DNA of 37,163 nucleotides from Wenzhouxiangella sp. (GCA_007119095.1 SKQI01000255.1:1-37163), one strand, 5' to 3'. Positions 15,576-24,590 are shown, numbered from the stretch's first letter. Numbers and translations: made by a program. Notes: a model not told the origin generated them from the sequence alone.

Positions 15576-16456
15576 GGGCCAAACCGACTGTGAGCAACCA
15601 TGCGCAAATAGTCGCCATAGCCGCTGGATACCAGCGGCTCGGCCAGGCTAAGCAATTGATTCCGATCGATCCAGCCCTGGCGAAAAGCAATCTCTTCCGG
15701 GCAGGCAACGCGCAGGCCCTGGCGAGCTTCCAGTGTTTCGATATAACTGGCCGCCTGCTGCAGTGACGCATGGGTGCCTGTATCCAGCCAGGCGTAACCC
15801 CGACCCATGGTCTCCACGGTCAGATCACCGGCCTCCAGATAGCAGCGATTGAGGTCGGTAATCTCCAGTTCGCCACGGGCCGAAGGAGCCAGGCTTGCGG
15901 CGTAGTCACAGGCCCGCTCATCGTAGAAATACAGGCCGGTCACAGCATAGTTGGAGCGCGGCTGAACGGGTTTTTCCTCCAGCGAAAGCACCTGGCCTGC
16001 AGCATCCATCTCCACCACCCCGTAGCGCTCCGGATCACTGACCCAGTAGCCGAATACGGTTGCCCCTTCTCTCCTGGCTGCCGCTTTGGCCAGCAGGTCA
16101 CGCATACCACCGCCGTGGAAAATGTTATCCCCGAGAATCAGGCAGGACGGCTGACCGCCGACGAAATCTCGGCCGATGATGAAAGCATCGGCCAGCCCGC
16201 GAGGGTGAGATTGTTCGGCGTAAGACAGATCTATACCCCACTGACTGCCGTCGTCAAGCAGGTGTCGGAACAGGGCCTGCTCGTGTGGCGTTGTGATCAG
16301 CAAAATCTCGCGAATACCCGCCTGCATCAAGGTGCTCAAGGGGTAGTAAATCATCGGCTTGTCGTAGACCGGGAGCAGCTGCTTGCTGATCACCTGCGTC
16401 AATGGGTACAAACGCGTGCCGGCGCCGCCGGCCAGAATAATTCCCTTGCGATTCAC
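15572..16456 (-). CDS. rfbA: Glucose-1-phosphate thymidylyltransferase
   Basis: The 294-residue RmlA has ILAGGAGTRLYPLTQVISKQ (residues 7-26) at the NTP site, YDKPMIYYPLSTLMQAGI near 31, and GDNIFHGGG near 109. It makes dTDP-glucose from glucose-1-phosphate and dTTP, the first step of the pathway. The start is GTG (16456), with GGGAG 6-7 nt upstream; the ATG two bases away is out of frame. It is coupled to rfbC by a 4-nt overlap. Confidence 0.95.
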   Translation of the reverse strand: MNRKGIILAGGAGTRLYPLTQVISKQLLPVYDKPMIYYPLSTLMQAGIREILLITTPHEQALFRHLLDDGSQWGIDLSYAEQSHPRGLADAFIIGRDFVGGQPSCLILGDNIFHGGGMRDLLAKAAARREGATVFGYWVSDPERYGVVEMDAAGQVLSLEEKPVQPRSNYAVTGLYFYDERACDYAASLAPSARGELEITDLNRCYLEAGDLTVETMGRGYAWLDTGTHASLQQAASYIETLEARQGLRVACPEEIAFRQGWIDRNQLLSLAEPLVSSGYGDYLRMVAHSRFGP

Positions 16457-16488
16457 ATTCGCTCCCGAAAAGAAATGATTGGCATGAC

Positions 16489-17541
16489 TCAGTCTCGGGC
16501 CCGTCCCATGCCCAGGCGCTCGGAGCGGTAGCGACCATCACGAATCCGCTGCCACCAGTCGCGGTTGGCAAGATACCAGTCCACGGTGGCCGCCAGCCCA
16601 CCGGCAAAATCGACGCTGGGCTCCCAGCCCAGTTCATCGCGGATCCGGCGCGCATCGATGGCGTAGCGACGGTCGTGGCCCGGCCGGTCTTCGACGAAGT
16701 CGATCAATTCCCGGCGCGGCTGCTGGCCCGGCACGCGGGCATCGAGCAAGTCACACAGCAGGTGGACAACCTCGAGATTGCACATTTCGGCATTGCCGCC
16801 GACGTTGTAGATCCGGCCAGGACGTCCCTGTTCGAGCACCGTGCGGATAGCTCGGCAGTGATCCCCCACAAACAACCAGTCCCGACGTTGCTGGCCATCA
16901 CCATAAACCGGCAGCTTTTCTCCTTCCAATGCATTGATCAGCATCAGCGGAATCAGTTTTTCCGGAAACTGAAACGGCCCGTAGTTGTTTGAGCAGTTGG
17001 TGATCAGCGCTGGCAGGCCGTAGGTACGGTGCCAGGCCCGAACCAGATGGTCGGAAGCTGCCTTGGAGGCGGCATAGGGCGAGTTCGGCGCGTAGCGATG
17101 ATGCTCGTCGAAAGGCGCTTCATCCGGCGCCAGGGTGCCGTAGACCTCGTCGGTGGACACGTGCAGGAAACGGAAATCCCGACCGCCACCATCCTGCCAG
17201 TAATCCAGCGCCGCAGACAACAGGTTGTGCGTGCCGTTGACGTTCGTCCGGATGAAAGCGCCGGGGTCATCGATCGAACGATCGACGTGGCTTTCGGCCG
17301 CGAAATGAATGATCGCGTCGGGGCGATGCTCAGCCAGCACACTCGGGATCAACTCCGGATCACAGATATCACCGTGCACGAAGGCATGTCGCTGCGGATC
17401 AAGATCGGCAACCGACTGGAGGTTGCCGGCATAGGTCAACAGATCCAGGTTGATGACCTGCCAATCGGTCTCTTCGAGCGTCTGGCGGACGAAGTTACTG
17501 CCGATAAAGCCGGCACCGCCGGTCACTAGTAGTGTTGTCAT
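16489..17541 (-). CDS. rfbB: dTDP-glucose 4,6-dehydratase
   Basis: The 350-residue extended short-chain dehydrogenase starts with VTGGAGFIGSNFVR (residues 6-19), the NAD-binding loop. STDEVYGTL near 129 and YAASKAASDHLVRAWHRTYG near 155 give the catalytic Thr-Asp-Glu and YxxxK of RmlB. It forms dTDP-4-keto-6-deoxyglucose. It is the first gene of rfbB-A-C-D-manC, 32 nt before rfbA and 83 nt behind ssb. No promoter was assigned with confidence. Confidence 0.95.
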   Translation of the reverse strand: MTTLLVTGGAGFIGSNFVRQTLEETDWQVINLDLLTYAGNLQSVADLDPQRHAFVHGDICDPELIPSVLAEHRPDAIIHFAAESHVDRSIDDPGAFIRTNVNGTHNLLSAALDYWQDGGGRDFRFLHVSTDEVYGTLAPDEAPFDEHHRYAPNSPYAASKAASDHLVRAWHRTYGLPALITNCSNNYGPFQFPEKLIPLMLINALEGEKLPVYGDGQQRRDWLFVGDHCRAIRTVLEQGRPGRIYNVGGNAEMCNLEVVHLLCDLLDARVPGQQPRRELIDFVEDRPGHDRRYAIDARRIRDELGWEPSVDFAGGLAATVDWYLANRDWWQRIRDGRYRSERLGMGRARD

Positions 17542-17581
17542 CAGAGCAGGTATTCAGAATCGTTCTGCTGGGGAGATTGGA

Positions 17582-17605
17582 GCGCCGGCCTCTATGGCCA
17601 GGCGC
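17582..17605 (-). terminator. Hairpin between ssb and rfbB, possible weak terminator
   Basis: GCGCCGGCC (17582-17590) pairs with GGCCAGGCGC (17596-17605), 9 bp with one bulged A and a 5-nt TCTAT loop. It stands 20 nt after the ssb stop codon in minus-strand direction. No T-run follows, so it may be a factor-dependent end or only an RNA-stabilising structure. Confidence 0.35.
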
Positions 17606-17624
17606 GCTGAAAAATTGCCGTGGC

Positions 17625-18068
17625 TCAGAACGGGATATCGTCCTCCAGGCTGCCGCCGCCACCCGAGGGCGCAGACGAAGCCGGGCCGCGGTCATATTGA
17701 CCACCCCGATCTTCCAACGGCTCGGAGCCGCCACGACTGTCCAGCATTTGCATGTCGTTGGCAACGATTTCGGTGGTCCAGCGGTCGTTGCCGTCCCGAT
17801 CCTGCCACTTCCGGGTTTGCAGCCGTCCCTCGATGTAGACCTTGGAACCCTTGCGCAGGTACTCCCCGGCAATCTCGGCCAGCTTGCTGAACATGACTAC
17901 GCGGTGCCATTCGGTTTTTTCCTGGGTATCGCCGCTCTGACGATCGCGCCAGCTGTCGGTCGTGGCTAGTGACAGGTTGGTTACCGCGTTTCCTCCCGCT
18001 GTGTGCCGGGTTTCGGGGTCTGCCCCCAGGTTGCCGATCAGAATGACTTTATTGATGCCTCGGGCCAT
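17625..18068 (-). CDS. ssb: Single-stranded DNA-binding protein
   Basis: The 147-residue protein has the OB fold start MARGINKVILIGNLGADPE, TEWHRVVMFSKLAEIAGEYL near 53 and KGSKVYIEGRLQTRKWQ near 74, and ends in a glycine-rich linker with the acidic tip DDIPF that recruits repair proteins. It is shorter than E. coli SSB (178). The ATG at 18068 was chosen; the open frame to 18674 would run across the ispB region on the other strand. Its promoter is in the 120-nt gap shared with ispB. Confidence 0.95.
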   Translation of the reverse strand: MARGINKVILIGNLGADPETRHTAGGNAVTNLSLATTDSWRDRQSGDTQEKTEWHRVVMFSKLAEIAGEYLRKGSKVYIEGRLQTRKWQDRDGNDRWTTEIVANDMQMLDSRGGSEPLEDRGGQYDRGPASSAPSGGGGSLEDDIPF

Positions 18069-18174
18069 ATCGGGCCTCTCCGCTTGTTGACTTGAGAATG
18101 GCCAGAAGTCTAGCACAGCGGCCCGCGCCTTCCGGATGCGAAAAAGTCGTCGAACCAAGCAGGAAATCGGCTCG

Positions 18175-18180
18175 TATAAT
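18175..18180 (+). promoter_or_regulatory. Putative -10 box for ispB
   Basis: A perfect TATAAT ends 8 nt before the ispB ATG at 18189, which would put the transcript start within 1-2 nt of the start codon. No good -35 hexamer is seen at 16-18 nt, and no Shine-Dalgarno precedes the ATG. Confidence 0.5.
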
Positions 18181-18188
18181 GCCCAGTC

Positions 18189-19187
18189 ATGAACCATGCC
18201 CCTGCCGTGTCGCTGCCTGCCAGCCTGACCGATATCCTTGAGCTGACCGCCGCCGACCGGCAGGCGGTCGACAACCTTATCCGGCAACGGCTGCGATCGG
18301 AGATTGTCCTGGTCAATCAGATCAGCGAGCACATCATTGGCGGCGGCGGCAAACGATTGCGGCCCCTGGTCCACTTGCTGGCTGCCCGTGCGGCCGGCTA
18401 CGCGGGCCAGGATCACCTGCAGGTGGCCGCGATTATCGAATTCATCCATACCGCTACCTTGCTGCACGATGATGTCGTCGACGAGTCCAGCCGAAGGCGT
18501 GGCAAGGAAACCGCACACCAGGTTTGGGGGAATGCGGCTTCGGTGCTGGTTGGCGATTTCCTTTACTCTCGCAGCTTCCAGCTGATGGTTGAAATCAACC
18601 GCATGATGGTGATGGAAATTCTCGCCAATACGACCAACACCATCGCCGAGGGCGAAGTGCTGCAGCTGATGCAAATGGGCAATGCCGACCTGACCGAGAA
18701 AGACTACTTCCAGGTCATTTCCGACAAGACCGCATGCCTGTTTGCCGCCAGCGCCCGGCTGGGCGGGGTATTGGCAGGCTCCAGCCCGGCGCAGTGCGAC
18801 TCCCTGGCAAGCTATGGGCTGCTACTGGGCCAGGCTTTCCAGATTGCCGATGATGTGCTTGATTACCGCGCCGACGACCAGGCTCTGGGAAAGAGCCTGG
18901 GAGATGACCTGGCCGAAGGCAAGGTCACATTGCCGCTGATTCTGGCAATGGAGCGGGCAGAACCTGGGCAGCAAGGCCTGCTCCGGGCAATGATCGCTGA
19001 CGGCGGCAGCCGGGAACTTGATCAGGCCTGCCGGATTCTTGCCGACACCGGCGCCCTGGACGATGCCCTGGACCAGGCCCGACGCCTGGCGGATCGGGCG
19101 AGGAGGTGTCTTGATGCGCTACCTCCAAGCCCGGAGAAATCCGCACTGGTGCTGCTGGCCGATTACGCGGTCGACCGATCCTTGTAG
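18189..19187 (+). CDS. ispB: Octaprenyl diphosphate synthase-like (trans-prenyltransferase)
   Basis: The 332-residue polyprenyl synthase carries GGGKRLRPLVHLLAARAAG near 54, the first aspartate motif LLHDDVVDESSRRRG near 92, and the second motif QIADDVLDYRADD near 218. These bind FPP and IPP through Mg2+. It makes the ubiquinone side chain; the chain length is not fixed by motifs alone. Its 3' end overlaps the murD2 end by 25 nt (convergent). It may be leaderless (see the -10 box at 18175-18180). Confidence 0.93.
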   Translation: MNHAPAVSLPASLTDILELTAADRQAVDNLIRQRLRSEIVLVNQISEHIIGGGGKRLRPLVHLLAARAAGYAGQDHLQVAAIIEFIHTATLLHDDVVDESSRRRGKETAHQVWGNAASVLVGDFLYSRSFQLMVEINRMMVMEILANTTNTIAEGEVLQLMQMGNADLTEKDYFQVISDKTACLFAASARLGGVLAGSSPAQCDSLASYGLLLGQAFQIADDVLDYRADDQALGKSLGDDLAEGKVTLPLILAMERAEPGQQGLLRAMIADGGSRELDQACRILADTGALDDALDQARRLADRARRCLDALPPSPEKSALVLLADYAVDRSL

Positions 19188-20494
19188 TTTTTGACCGCCT
19201 GTCGGAATGCCTCCCCACGCGCCTCAAAATCGCGATAGTGGGGAAAACTGGGCGCTCCGGGAGATAGCAGGACGACACCATCGGCGCTGCCCAGGCAGCC
19301 CGCAGCAGCGACCGCCTCGCCGACCGAATCCGCCCGGATGACCCGGTCGGCAGCGACACAGTCACTGGCAACCAGGGTTTGCGCCACGACTTCACCATTG
19401 TCGGGCATGGTCACCAGCCCGGCCAGCGGCCGCAAACGACACCACTCGATCACGGGCTGCCAGTCGGCGGGGCGAGCCTGACCTCCGGCGATCAGGGTCA
19501 CTGGCCGGTCACCCACGGTTTCCAGGGCGGCACGAGTGGCATGGGGAGAGGTTGAAATACTATCGTTGATCCAGTCGAGCCCGCCCGCACCTGGCAGCAC
19601 TTCCAGACGATGTTGCAAGGGCTGAAAGCCGCACAGGGCCTCCAACAACTCGGTTTCATTCCCTCCCAACGCTGATGCCGCCGCCAGCGCCAGGGCGGCA
19701 TTGTCCAGGTTGTGACGCCCGATCAGCTGGATGTCATCCAGACCCAGGCAGCGTTTTTCCCCCAGCCAGAGCGCGTCTTTGCGACGATGGAAACCAGGTG
19801 CCTGATTGGCAGCTACCACGCCATCGATACCACAGGCACGGGCGCTCAAACAAGGATCACCGGCATTGATCAGCAGCGGGCGGCCGCGGAGCAGGCTGAC
19901 GATCCGCATCTTGCTGGAAAAATAGGCTTCCCGACTGCCGTGCCAATCCAGATGCTCGTCAAAAAGCCGGGTCACCAAGCCCATGACCAGGTTGCCCTCA
20001 AGGTCGGCCAGCTGATAGCTGGAGAGCTCCAGAACCACGATATCGGCTTCGGTATCGAGGTGACTGAGCAACGGCCTGCCGATGTTTCCCGCCAGCAAAG
20101 TCTTGCGTCCCGAAGACTCAAGCAAACAGGCCAGCAGCGACGCTGTCGTGCTCTTCCCTTTTGAGCCGGTTACACCAACCACCGGCAGGTCGGGACGCTC
20201 GCTGAACCAGATCGAGGCAGGGTTGACGACCGTCACTCCTGTTTCGCGGGCCCAGACCAAAGCTGGGTGATCGACCGGTACGCCCGGCGAGCGAAGCAGG
20301 ATTTCAAAACCCAGTAAACGCTCGTCAAATGGACCCGTCCAGCCCGGCCAGCCCGCTGGCCGCTCACCTTGCTCGACCAGGACAGTCAGGTCAGGCGACC
20401 GCAGGCGCTCGGACAGCACAGCCAGGGCGGCGAGACCCTCACGACCGGCGCCCAGAATCGCCATGCGCCTGCCCTCAAGCTGGTCAAGTCGCAT
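19163..20494 (-). CDS. murD2: MurD2, UDP-N-acetylmuramoyl-L-alanine--L-glutamate ligase
   Basis: The 443-residue Mur ligase shows the P-loop GVTGSKGKSTTAS near 107, ELSSYQLADLEG near 156, GRHNLDNAALALAAA near 262 and a third-domain NDSISTSPHATRAAL near 312. The SISTSP pattern is that of the MurD2 branch rather than canonical MurD. MurD2 adds L-Glu (not D-Glu) to UDP-MurNAc-L-Ala. Its neighbour murL supports this assignment: the product is then epimerised. The ATG at 20494 overlaps the murL stop by 11 nt. If this reading is wrong, it would be an ordinary MurD, but the adjacent murL argues against that. Confidence 0.88.
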   Translation of the reverse strand: MRLDQLEGRRMAILGAGREGLAALAVLSERLRSPDLTVLVEQGERPAGWPGWTGPFDERLLGFEILLRSPGVPVDHPALVWARETGVTVVNPASIWFSERPDLPVVGVTGSKGKSTTASLLACLLESSGRKTLLAGNIGRPLLSHLDTEADIVVLELSSYQLADLEGNLVMGLVTRLFDEHLDWHGSREAYFSSKMRIVSLLRGRPLLINAGDPCLSARACGIDGVVAANQAPGFHRRKDALWLGEKRCLGLDDIQLIGRHNLDNAALALAAASALGGNETELLEALCGFQPLQHRLEVLPGAGGLDWINDSISTSPHATRAALETVGDRPVTLIAGGQARPADWQPVIEWCRLRPLAGLVTMPDNGEVVAQTLVASDCVAADRVIRADSVGEAVAAAGCLGSADGVVLLSPGAPSFPHYRDFEARGEAFRQAVKNYKDRSTA

Positions 20495-21866
20495 CCTGGT
20501 CTCTGGCCCATTCAGATGGGATCAGGTGCGGTCCAGCCGGACGGCAGACCTGCTCAAGCGTCGGCAATGCCAGCCCCTTGAGGCGCGGCGACAAGGCGCT
20601 GACAACGGCATGCCGGGACCATGCCGGACTAGCGGCCAACGCTGCCAGGGCAGCGCGTGCCTCCTGGGCCTCGCCCACGCACTCAAACGGCTTGCGCCCG
20701 TCAAGAGCCAGCAGGTCGGCAAAGCCATCGATCTGATCAGCATCCTCCAGCAGATCGCGACCAAAAATGTCGATCAGCGCCGCTGGCGTCATGAACGGAG
20801 CCAGGGCAAGAAAGACGAAATGACATTTCGGACACTGACCGCACCAGCGATTGGTGCGCGGCCCCTCCAGATGGAAGTTCCGGTTGCAGGATGAAAACAG
20901 GCCGTGCCAGGCAGTCAACCCGGCAAATTCCCGGCACACTCCAAGCTCTCGGTCTTGCCTGAGCAGAGAAAACACCTTCAAGTCGCAAGCGATCCAGCGC
21001 CGGATCCAGCCGTCCATCATTCGTTCAAACTCGAAGGACTTCGAGAACTGATGATTGACAGCCCGGCCAGACTCATCGTGCAGGGTGGCTTCGTCCGCCG
21101 AACGTTCATTGGCAAACGCCACCCGGTCATAATCCAGAACCAGCGCCGCCAAGGTCATTACGGCAGCATTGATTGCCGTCACCGGCACATGCCCATTCCA
21201 GGCGCCCTGCGCGTTAAGGCGAGCCAGCGTTGGGTCGAGCTGGCGCGGAATAAGGAGATGCTGATCGGAAAGTGCCAGCCCCAGACGCTGAATCAAAACC
21301 GAATTCCCAATTTGCACCGGTCGACAATCTTCAGCATGCGCCTGCAACCGCGACCAGGCCACCAGCGAATCCTTGCCACCGCCGATCGGCACCAGCGTTC
21401 TTCGTTTCAACCCGGCAGGCTCCGCCGACCGGAAGTCGTCACCCTGCCCCGGCATCTCGGGAAAGCCGGCAGGATCGAGACCATTTCGATAGGCGAACTC
21501 GGCAAGCCCCGCCCGAAACAGGCGGGTCAGCCACGCAGCCTGAGCTTGATTCGGGTGATTGCCGGAAAAGGAAACCTCGGCTGGGCACCCTGCTTTCCAG
21601 TAGCTGCAGCCAGCCACCCAGTGCAGCAGATCCAGCGCCGCTTCAATGGCTGGCCAGCGATGCGGGGGCGGACTGGCAGGGGGCAGGGAAATGACTTCGC
21701 GGAGGCAAACATCATCCAGCATGTAGTTGAGCGAGACCTCGCCCGAACCCGGCTCGTATGATCGGCCCACGAACACGAAGCGACGACTGTGCTCGGGCCG
21801 CCAGACTGCCGCCGAATCGCTGTCAGGCAAAACCTCAGCCGATTTCCCACTGGGCCCCTTGGCCAT
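20484..21866 (-). CDS. murL: MurL, UDP-N-acetylmuramoyl-L-alanyl-L-glutamate epimerase
   Basis: The 460-residue protein matches the MurL family first described in Xanthomonas. A PP-loop-like GGGKDSLVAWSRL lies near residue 157, in keeping with its ATP-dependent chemistry; a CGQCPKCHFVF cysteine motif lies near 345; FANERSADEATL and NHQFSKSFEFE follow the same family. It epimerises the terminal L-Glu of UDP-MurNAc-L-Ala-L-Glu to D-Glu. With MurD2 this replaces the MurI plus MurD route. It overlaps murD2 by 11 nt and lies 9 nt behind the AI-2E gene. The assignment rests on remembered family motifs and the murD2 neighbour. Confidence 0.87.
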   Translation of the reverse strand: MAKGPSGKSAEVLPDSDSAAVWRPEHSRRFVFVGRSYEPGSGEVSLNYMLDDVCLREVISLPPASPPPHRWPAIEAALDLLHWVAGCSYWKAGCPAEVSFSGNHPNQAQAAWLTRLFRAGLAEFAYRNGLDPAGFPEMPGQGDDFRSAEPAGLKRRTLVPIGGGKDSLVAWSRLQAHAEDCRPVQIGNSVLIQRLGLALSDQHLLIPRQLDPTLARLNAQGAWNGHVPVTAINAAVMTLAALVLDYDRVAFANERSADEATLHDESGRAVNHQFSKSFEFERMMDGWIRRWIACDLKVFSLLRQDRELGVCREFAGLTAWHGLFSSCNRNFHLEGPRTNRWCGQCPKCHFVFLALAPFMTPAALIDIFGRDLLEDADQIDGFADLLALDGRKPFECVGEAQEARAALAALAASPAWSRHAVVSALSPRLKGLALPTLEQVCRPAGPHLIPSEWARDQDAT

Positions 21867-21875
21867 GGTCAGGGC

Positions 21876-23075
21876 TCAAATCTTGTCAGCGGTGACGACC
21901 TCACCCTCATCGTGGGCGCTGTCGGCACGGGCGCGGGGCCACGCTCGCAAGACCGCATTGACCAGCGTGGCCAGCGGGATCGCGAAAAACACACCCCAGA
22001 ACCCCCAGATCCCGCCAAACACCAGAACGGCGGTAATGATGGCGACCGGATGCAGATCGACCACCTCAGAGAAGAGGATTGGCACCAGGACGTTCCCATC
22101 CAGCGCCTGAATGACCGCGTAAGCAACCATCACATACCAGAAATGCGCGCCGATACCGAAGGCGACCAACGCGACCAGGGCAACCGGAATCGTGACTACC
22201 GCGGCTCCGATATAGGGAATGATCACTGAAAAACCGACCAGCATGGAAAGCAGCATGGCAAACGGCATGCCCAATACCGAGAACACCAGGTAGGTCACAA
22301 TCCAGACAATCAGAATTTCCAGAACTTTGCCGCGGACGTAATTGCCGATCTGGGCGTCCACCTCGTGCCAAACACTCAATGCCAGACCACGGTCACGCGG
22401 CAAATGGTTACTGAACCAGTTGATCAGCTGGTTCTTGTCCTTGAGGAAGAAAAACACCAGAACGGGCATTAATACGAGGAATATCAGCAGACTGACCACG
22501 CCGAGCACACCGGACAGTGAGACCAGCGTGGCGCCGTAATTCACCAGTTCGGCACCAAGGTTATCGAGCATGCGCGACAACTGCTCCTGGGAAATCAGGG
22601 CAATCTGCTGGTCTGCTTCCTCGCTGATCACCATTTCCCCATCCTCACCAGGCACCAGCATGCCGGTCGAATGCACTTCGCCATCGACGCCAGCAGGCGC
22701 AACCAGCTGCGGATACCGTTCCGGCAAGGTAGCCACCCAGGCCTGTGCCTGGGCAACATAACCCGGCAGCTGTTGCACAATCGCCGCCAACTGACGGGTC
22801 AGCACCGGCACCAGACCAAAAATAAGGAAGATCAGCGTCGCCATGAAGGTGGCAAAAACGCTGATCACGCTGATCAAGCGTGGCAGGCCAAATCGCTGCA
22901 AACGCTGCACAGCCCCTTCCAGGAGGTAGGCGATGATCAGACTGGCGACAACGGGCGTCAACATGCGGCCGAACACCAGCACAACCGCCAGGCCCAGAGT
23001 CAGGAAGAGTGCCAGGATGACGACTTGCGGGTCGGAAAAGTGGCGTTGAAACCACTGGCTTAGGCGCGCGATCAT
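21876..23075 (-). CDS. AI-2E family transporter (PerM-like permease)
   Basis: The 399-residue protein has the hydrophobic layout of PF01594: N-terminal pair of helices (VVILALFLTLGLAVVLVFG, ~18-36), a pair near 70-95, a soluble helical part, then helices from ~205 on, ending with GIWGFWGVFFAIPLATLV near 365. YIGAAVVTIPVALVALV and ALDGNVLVPILFSEVV are typical family segments. Despite the name, most members are not AI-2 exporters; the substrate is unknown. It is the first gene of a transcript with murL and murD2, 9 nt before murL. It has a good -10/-35 close to its ATG and no ribosome site, so it is probably leaderless. Confidence 0.88.
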   Translation of the reverse strand: MIARLSQWFQRHFSDPQVVILALFLTLGLAVVLVFGRMLTPVVASLIIAYLLEGAVQRLQRFGLPRLISVISVFATFMATLIFLIFGLVPVLTRQLAAIVQQLPGYVAQAQAWVATLPERYPQLVAPAGVDGEVHSTGMLVPGEDGEMVISEEADQQIALISQEQLSRMLDNLGAELVNYGATLVSLSGVLGVVSLLIFLVLMPVLVFFFLKDKNQLINWFSNHLPRDRGLALSVWHEVDAQIGNYVRGKVLEILIVWIVTYLVFSVLGMPFAMLLSMLVGFSVIIPYIGAAVVTIPVALVALVAFGIGAHFWYVMVAYAVIQALDGNVLVPILFSEVVDLHPVAIITAVLVFGGIWGFWGVFFAIPLATLVNAVLRAWPRARADSAHDEGEVVTADKI

Positions 23076-23083
23076 GACTAGAG

Positions 23084-23112
23084 ATTATACGGGCCGGGAA
23101 GCCGTTTGACTA
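23084..23112 (-). promoter_or_regulatory. Sigma-70 type promoter of the AI-2E / murL / murD2 operon
   Basis: On the minus strand, TAGTCA (23112-23107) lies 17 nt from a perfect TATAAT (23089-23084). The predicted start (near 23077) is about 2 nt before the ATG at 23075. The -35 matches TTGACA at 4 of 6 positions. This is the best-supported promoter for a leaderless transcript in the window. The rest of the 169-nt gap holds only a 6-bp GC-rich inverted repeat (23128-23148). Confidence 0.6.
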
Positions 23113-23244
23113 AACAGCATTGGCGAAGTTCGCGCCGGCCCGGCGAACCTCCTCCCGCAAGAAGGTCACCGAGCGGCATTTGCTGGCACAGGAGTGTCGT
23201 ACGCGGGATCATCGCACGGGCAGGTGCCGCGCGATCAGGCCCTG

Positions 23245-24429
23245 TCAGAAATCGAATCGCACCATGGCTTGCACTTCCAGGCTCTGGTCAAGCCTGTCGC
23301 TGACGATACCCAGCACGTTGCCACCAAAAGCGAATTCCGGCGGCGCGTAAGCGGCATCGAGATGCAGTCGAGCGCGCTCTCCGATGCCTTTTGAGAATCC
23401 GGCAAGAAACGCATTCTGGGCCAGTTCGGGGCCCAGCGCGCTTGCCAGCGCCGATGAGGTCGGGCGAGGCTGCGAGCGGGTTCGATAGTCGACGTAGAAC
23501 GCCATGTCGTTATCAGTCCGCCACTGCCAGCCGAGGTTATAGACAACGAGGTCAGCCCAGTCGAACTCAGGACTGGTGCTATCACCCAGTAAGGCCGTGA
23601 ATCGTGCCGGCATGGCACGGCTCGGAAATGCGCCGACTTCGCTGTAAAAAATTTGAGACACGCCGATATTCAGCGAACTGCGTCGGGTGGTGAAGAATTC
23701 CAGGCCGAGCTGAATTCTTGACGGTATGTCCAGTTCGGCCCGACTACCGTGAACACCGCGCAGCGAAGAGAATTCTGCCATTTCAATACGTGATTGATAG
23801 GCGGCCTCCAGGCGCAGGTTTTCCATCAGCTCACTGCTCAGGGCGAAACGCAGGCCGGCGCCGTGGGCAACTTCCGGACGCGTATACGCCTGATAAAGCA
23901 GGGATCGTTCGGCCTCGGCGACGTGCTCGGCTTCCCTGAGGTTCATGCCGCTGGTGCCAAATTGCTGACTGGCGAGAACGGCCGACACTGTCAACGCGTT
24001 GCGATCGCTGACCTGGTGAGTCACGCCAGGCATCAACAGCGATTGACGAAACGCAAGCCCATCGCCGACACCCATGCCGTTACTTTGGTCGCCCACCGGC
24101 ATGCTGATGTGACGCTGGCTCAAACTGAAGGTCAGGGGAGCTCTTCCGGTTGCCAGCAGAGAGGCCGCGAAATCGGGAAGGATCAGCTCCTCTTTCAGAT
24201 GCAGCCAGGAAACCCGTGGGACCGGACCCAGTTCGAGGCGCTCCAACTGGGGCGTCAACTCGTGAATCAGGTATTGTTCCCAGGGCCCCAGCTCGAAGGC
24301 GACCAGATACCACCCCATGCCACTGTGCGCGGCAACATGCTGAGCCGGCAATGCGCGCGCGAAGGCGCCCGGCGCCATCAGGATGACACTGGCGAATATG
24401 ATAGAAACGAGTTTCAGCCGAACTGTCAC
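23245..24429 (-). CDS. Outer membrane beta-barrel protein, probably FadL/OMPP1-like
   Basis: The 394-residue product has a signal peptide (LVSIIFASVILMAPGAFARA) and ends in aromatic-rich strands with terminal Phe (MVRFDF), the outer membrane insertion signal. AHGAGLRFALSSELMENLRL and AELDIPSRIQLGLEFF resemble the middle and late part of FadL, and the repeated pattern of alternating short strands fits a barrel. FadL brings long-chain fatty acids or hydrocarbons across the outer membrane. Frame is open to 24534, but GTG at 24429 (VTVRLKLVSII) gives the signal peptide directly; other starts are possible. Divergent from thiD. Homology to FadL is weak by eye. Confidence 0.6.
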   Translation of the reverse strand: MTVRLKLVSIIFASVILMAPGAFARALPAQHVAAHSGMGWYLVAFELGPWEQYLIHELTPQLERLELGPVPRVSWLHLKEELILPDFAASLLATGRAPLTFSLSQRHISMPVGDQSNGMGVGDGLAFRQSLLMPGVTHQVSDRNALTVSAVLASQQFGTSGMNLREAEHVAEAERSLLYQAYTRPEVAHGAGLRFALSSELMENLRLEAAYQSRIEMAEFSSLRGVHGSRAELDIPSRIQLGLEFFTTRRSSLNIGVSQIFYSEVGAFPSRAMPARFTALLGDSTSPEFDWADLVVYNLGWQWRTDNDMAFYVDYRTRSQPRPTSSALASALGPELAQNAFLAGFSKGIGERARLHLDAAYAPPEFAFGGNVLGIVSDRLDQSLEVQAMVRFDF

Positions 24430-24544
24430 GGCAACTTTCTGACCTGCTGGAACTTGGGTTAAAGTGTACGTTGGAGCTTGGCGAAAATACAACGCTTTCT
24501 CAACATTTTTTTCAACTCTCCCCCTGACCACCACAACTGATTGA

Positions 24545-24563
24545 CCTGAATGGAAAATTCAGG
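24545..24563. other. Hairpin upstream of thiD
   Basis: CCTGAAT (24545-24551) and ATTCAGG (24557-24563) form a perfect 7-bp stem with a GGAAA loop, ending 27 nt before the thiD ATG. It does not match a TPP riboswitch (no conserved CTGAGA or ACCTGATC boxes). It lies between the divergent OMP and thiD genes, so it could be an operator-like palindrome or an RNA structure. Confidence 0.35.
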
Positions 24564-24590
24564 GCGACCGCCCGCTGACAACTGTTGCAA

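Noticed and set aside
20904..21761. 285-residue plus-strand frame
   Set aside because: Antisense to murL, which has clear family motifs; the composition is rich in Pro, Arg and Gln as in a shadow frame.
21876..23075. Quorum-sensing role for the AI-2E family protein
   Set aside because: The family name is historical and there is no luxS or lsr gene here; the murL-murD2 operon gives no support for signal export.
23128..23148. GC-rich inverted repeat as a terminator after the outer membrane protein gene
   Set aside because: Only 6 bp of stem and no T-run on either strand.
23794..24462. 222-residue plus-strand frame
   Set aside because: Antisense to the outer membrane protein, which has a signal peptide and terminal Phe.
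24430..24590. Possible TPP riboswitch before thiD
   Set aside because: The thi-box elements are missing; only a simple 7-bp hairpin is present.
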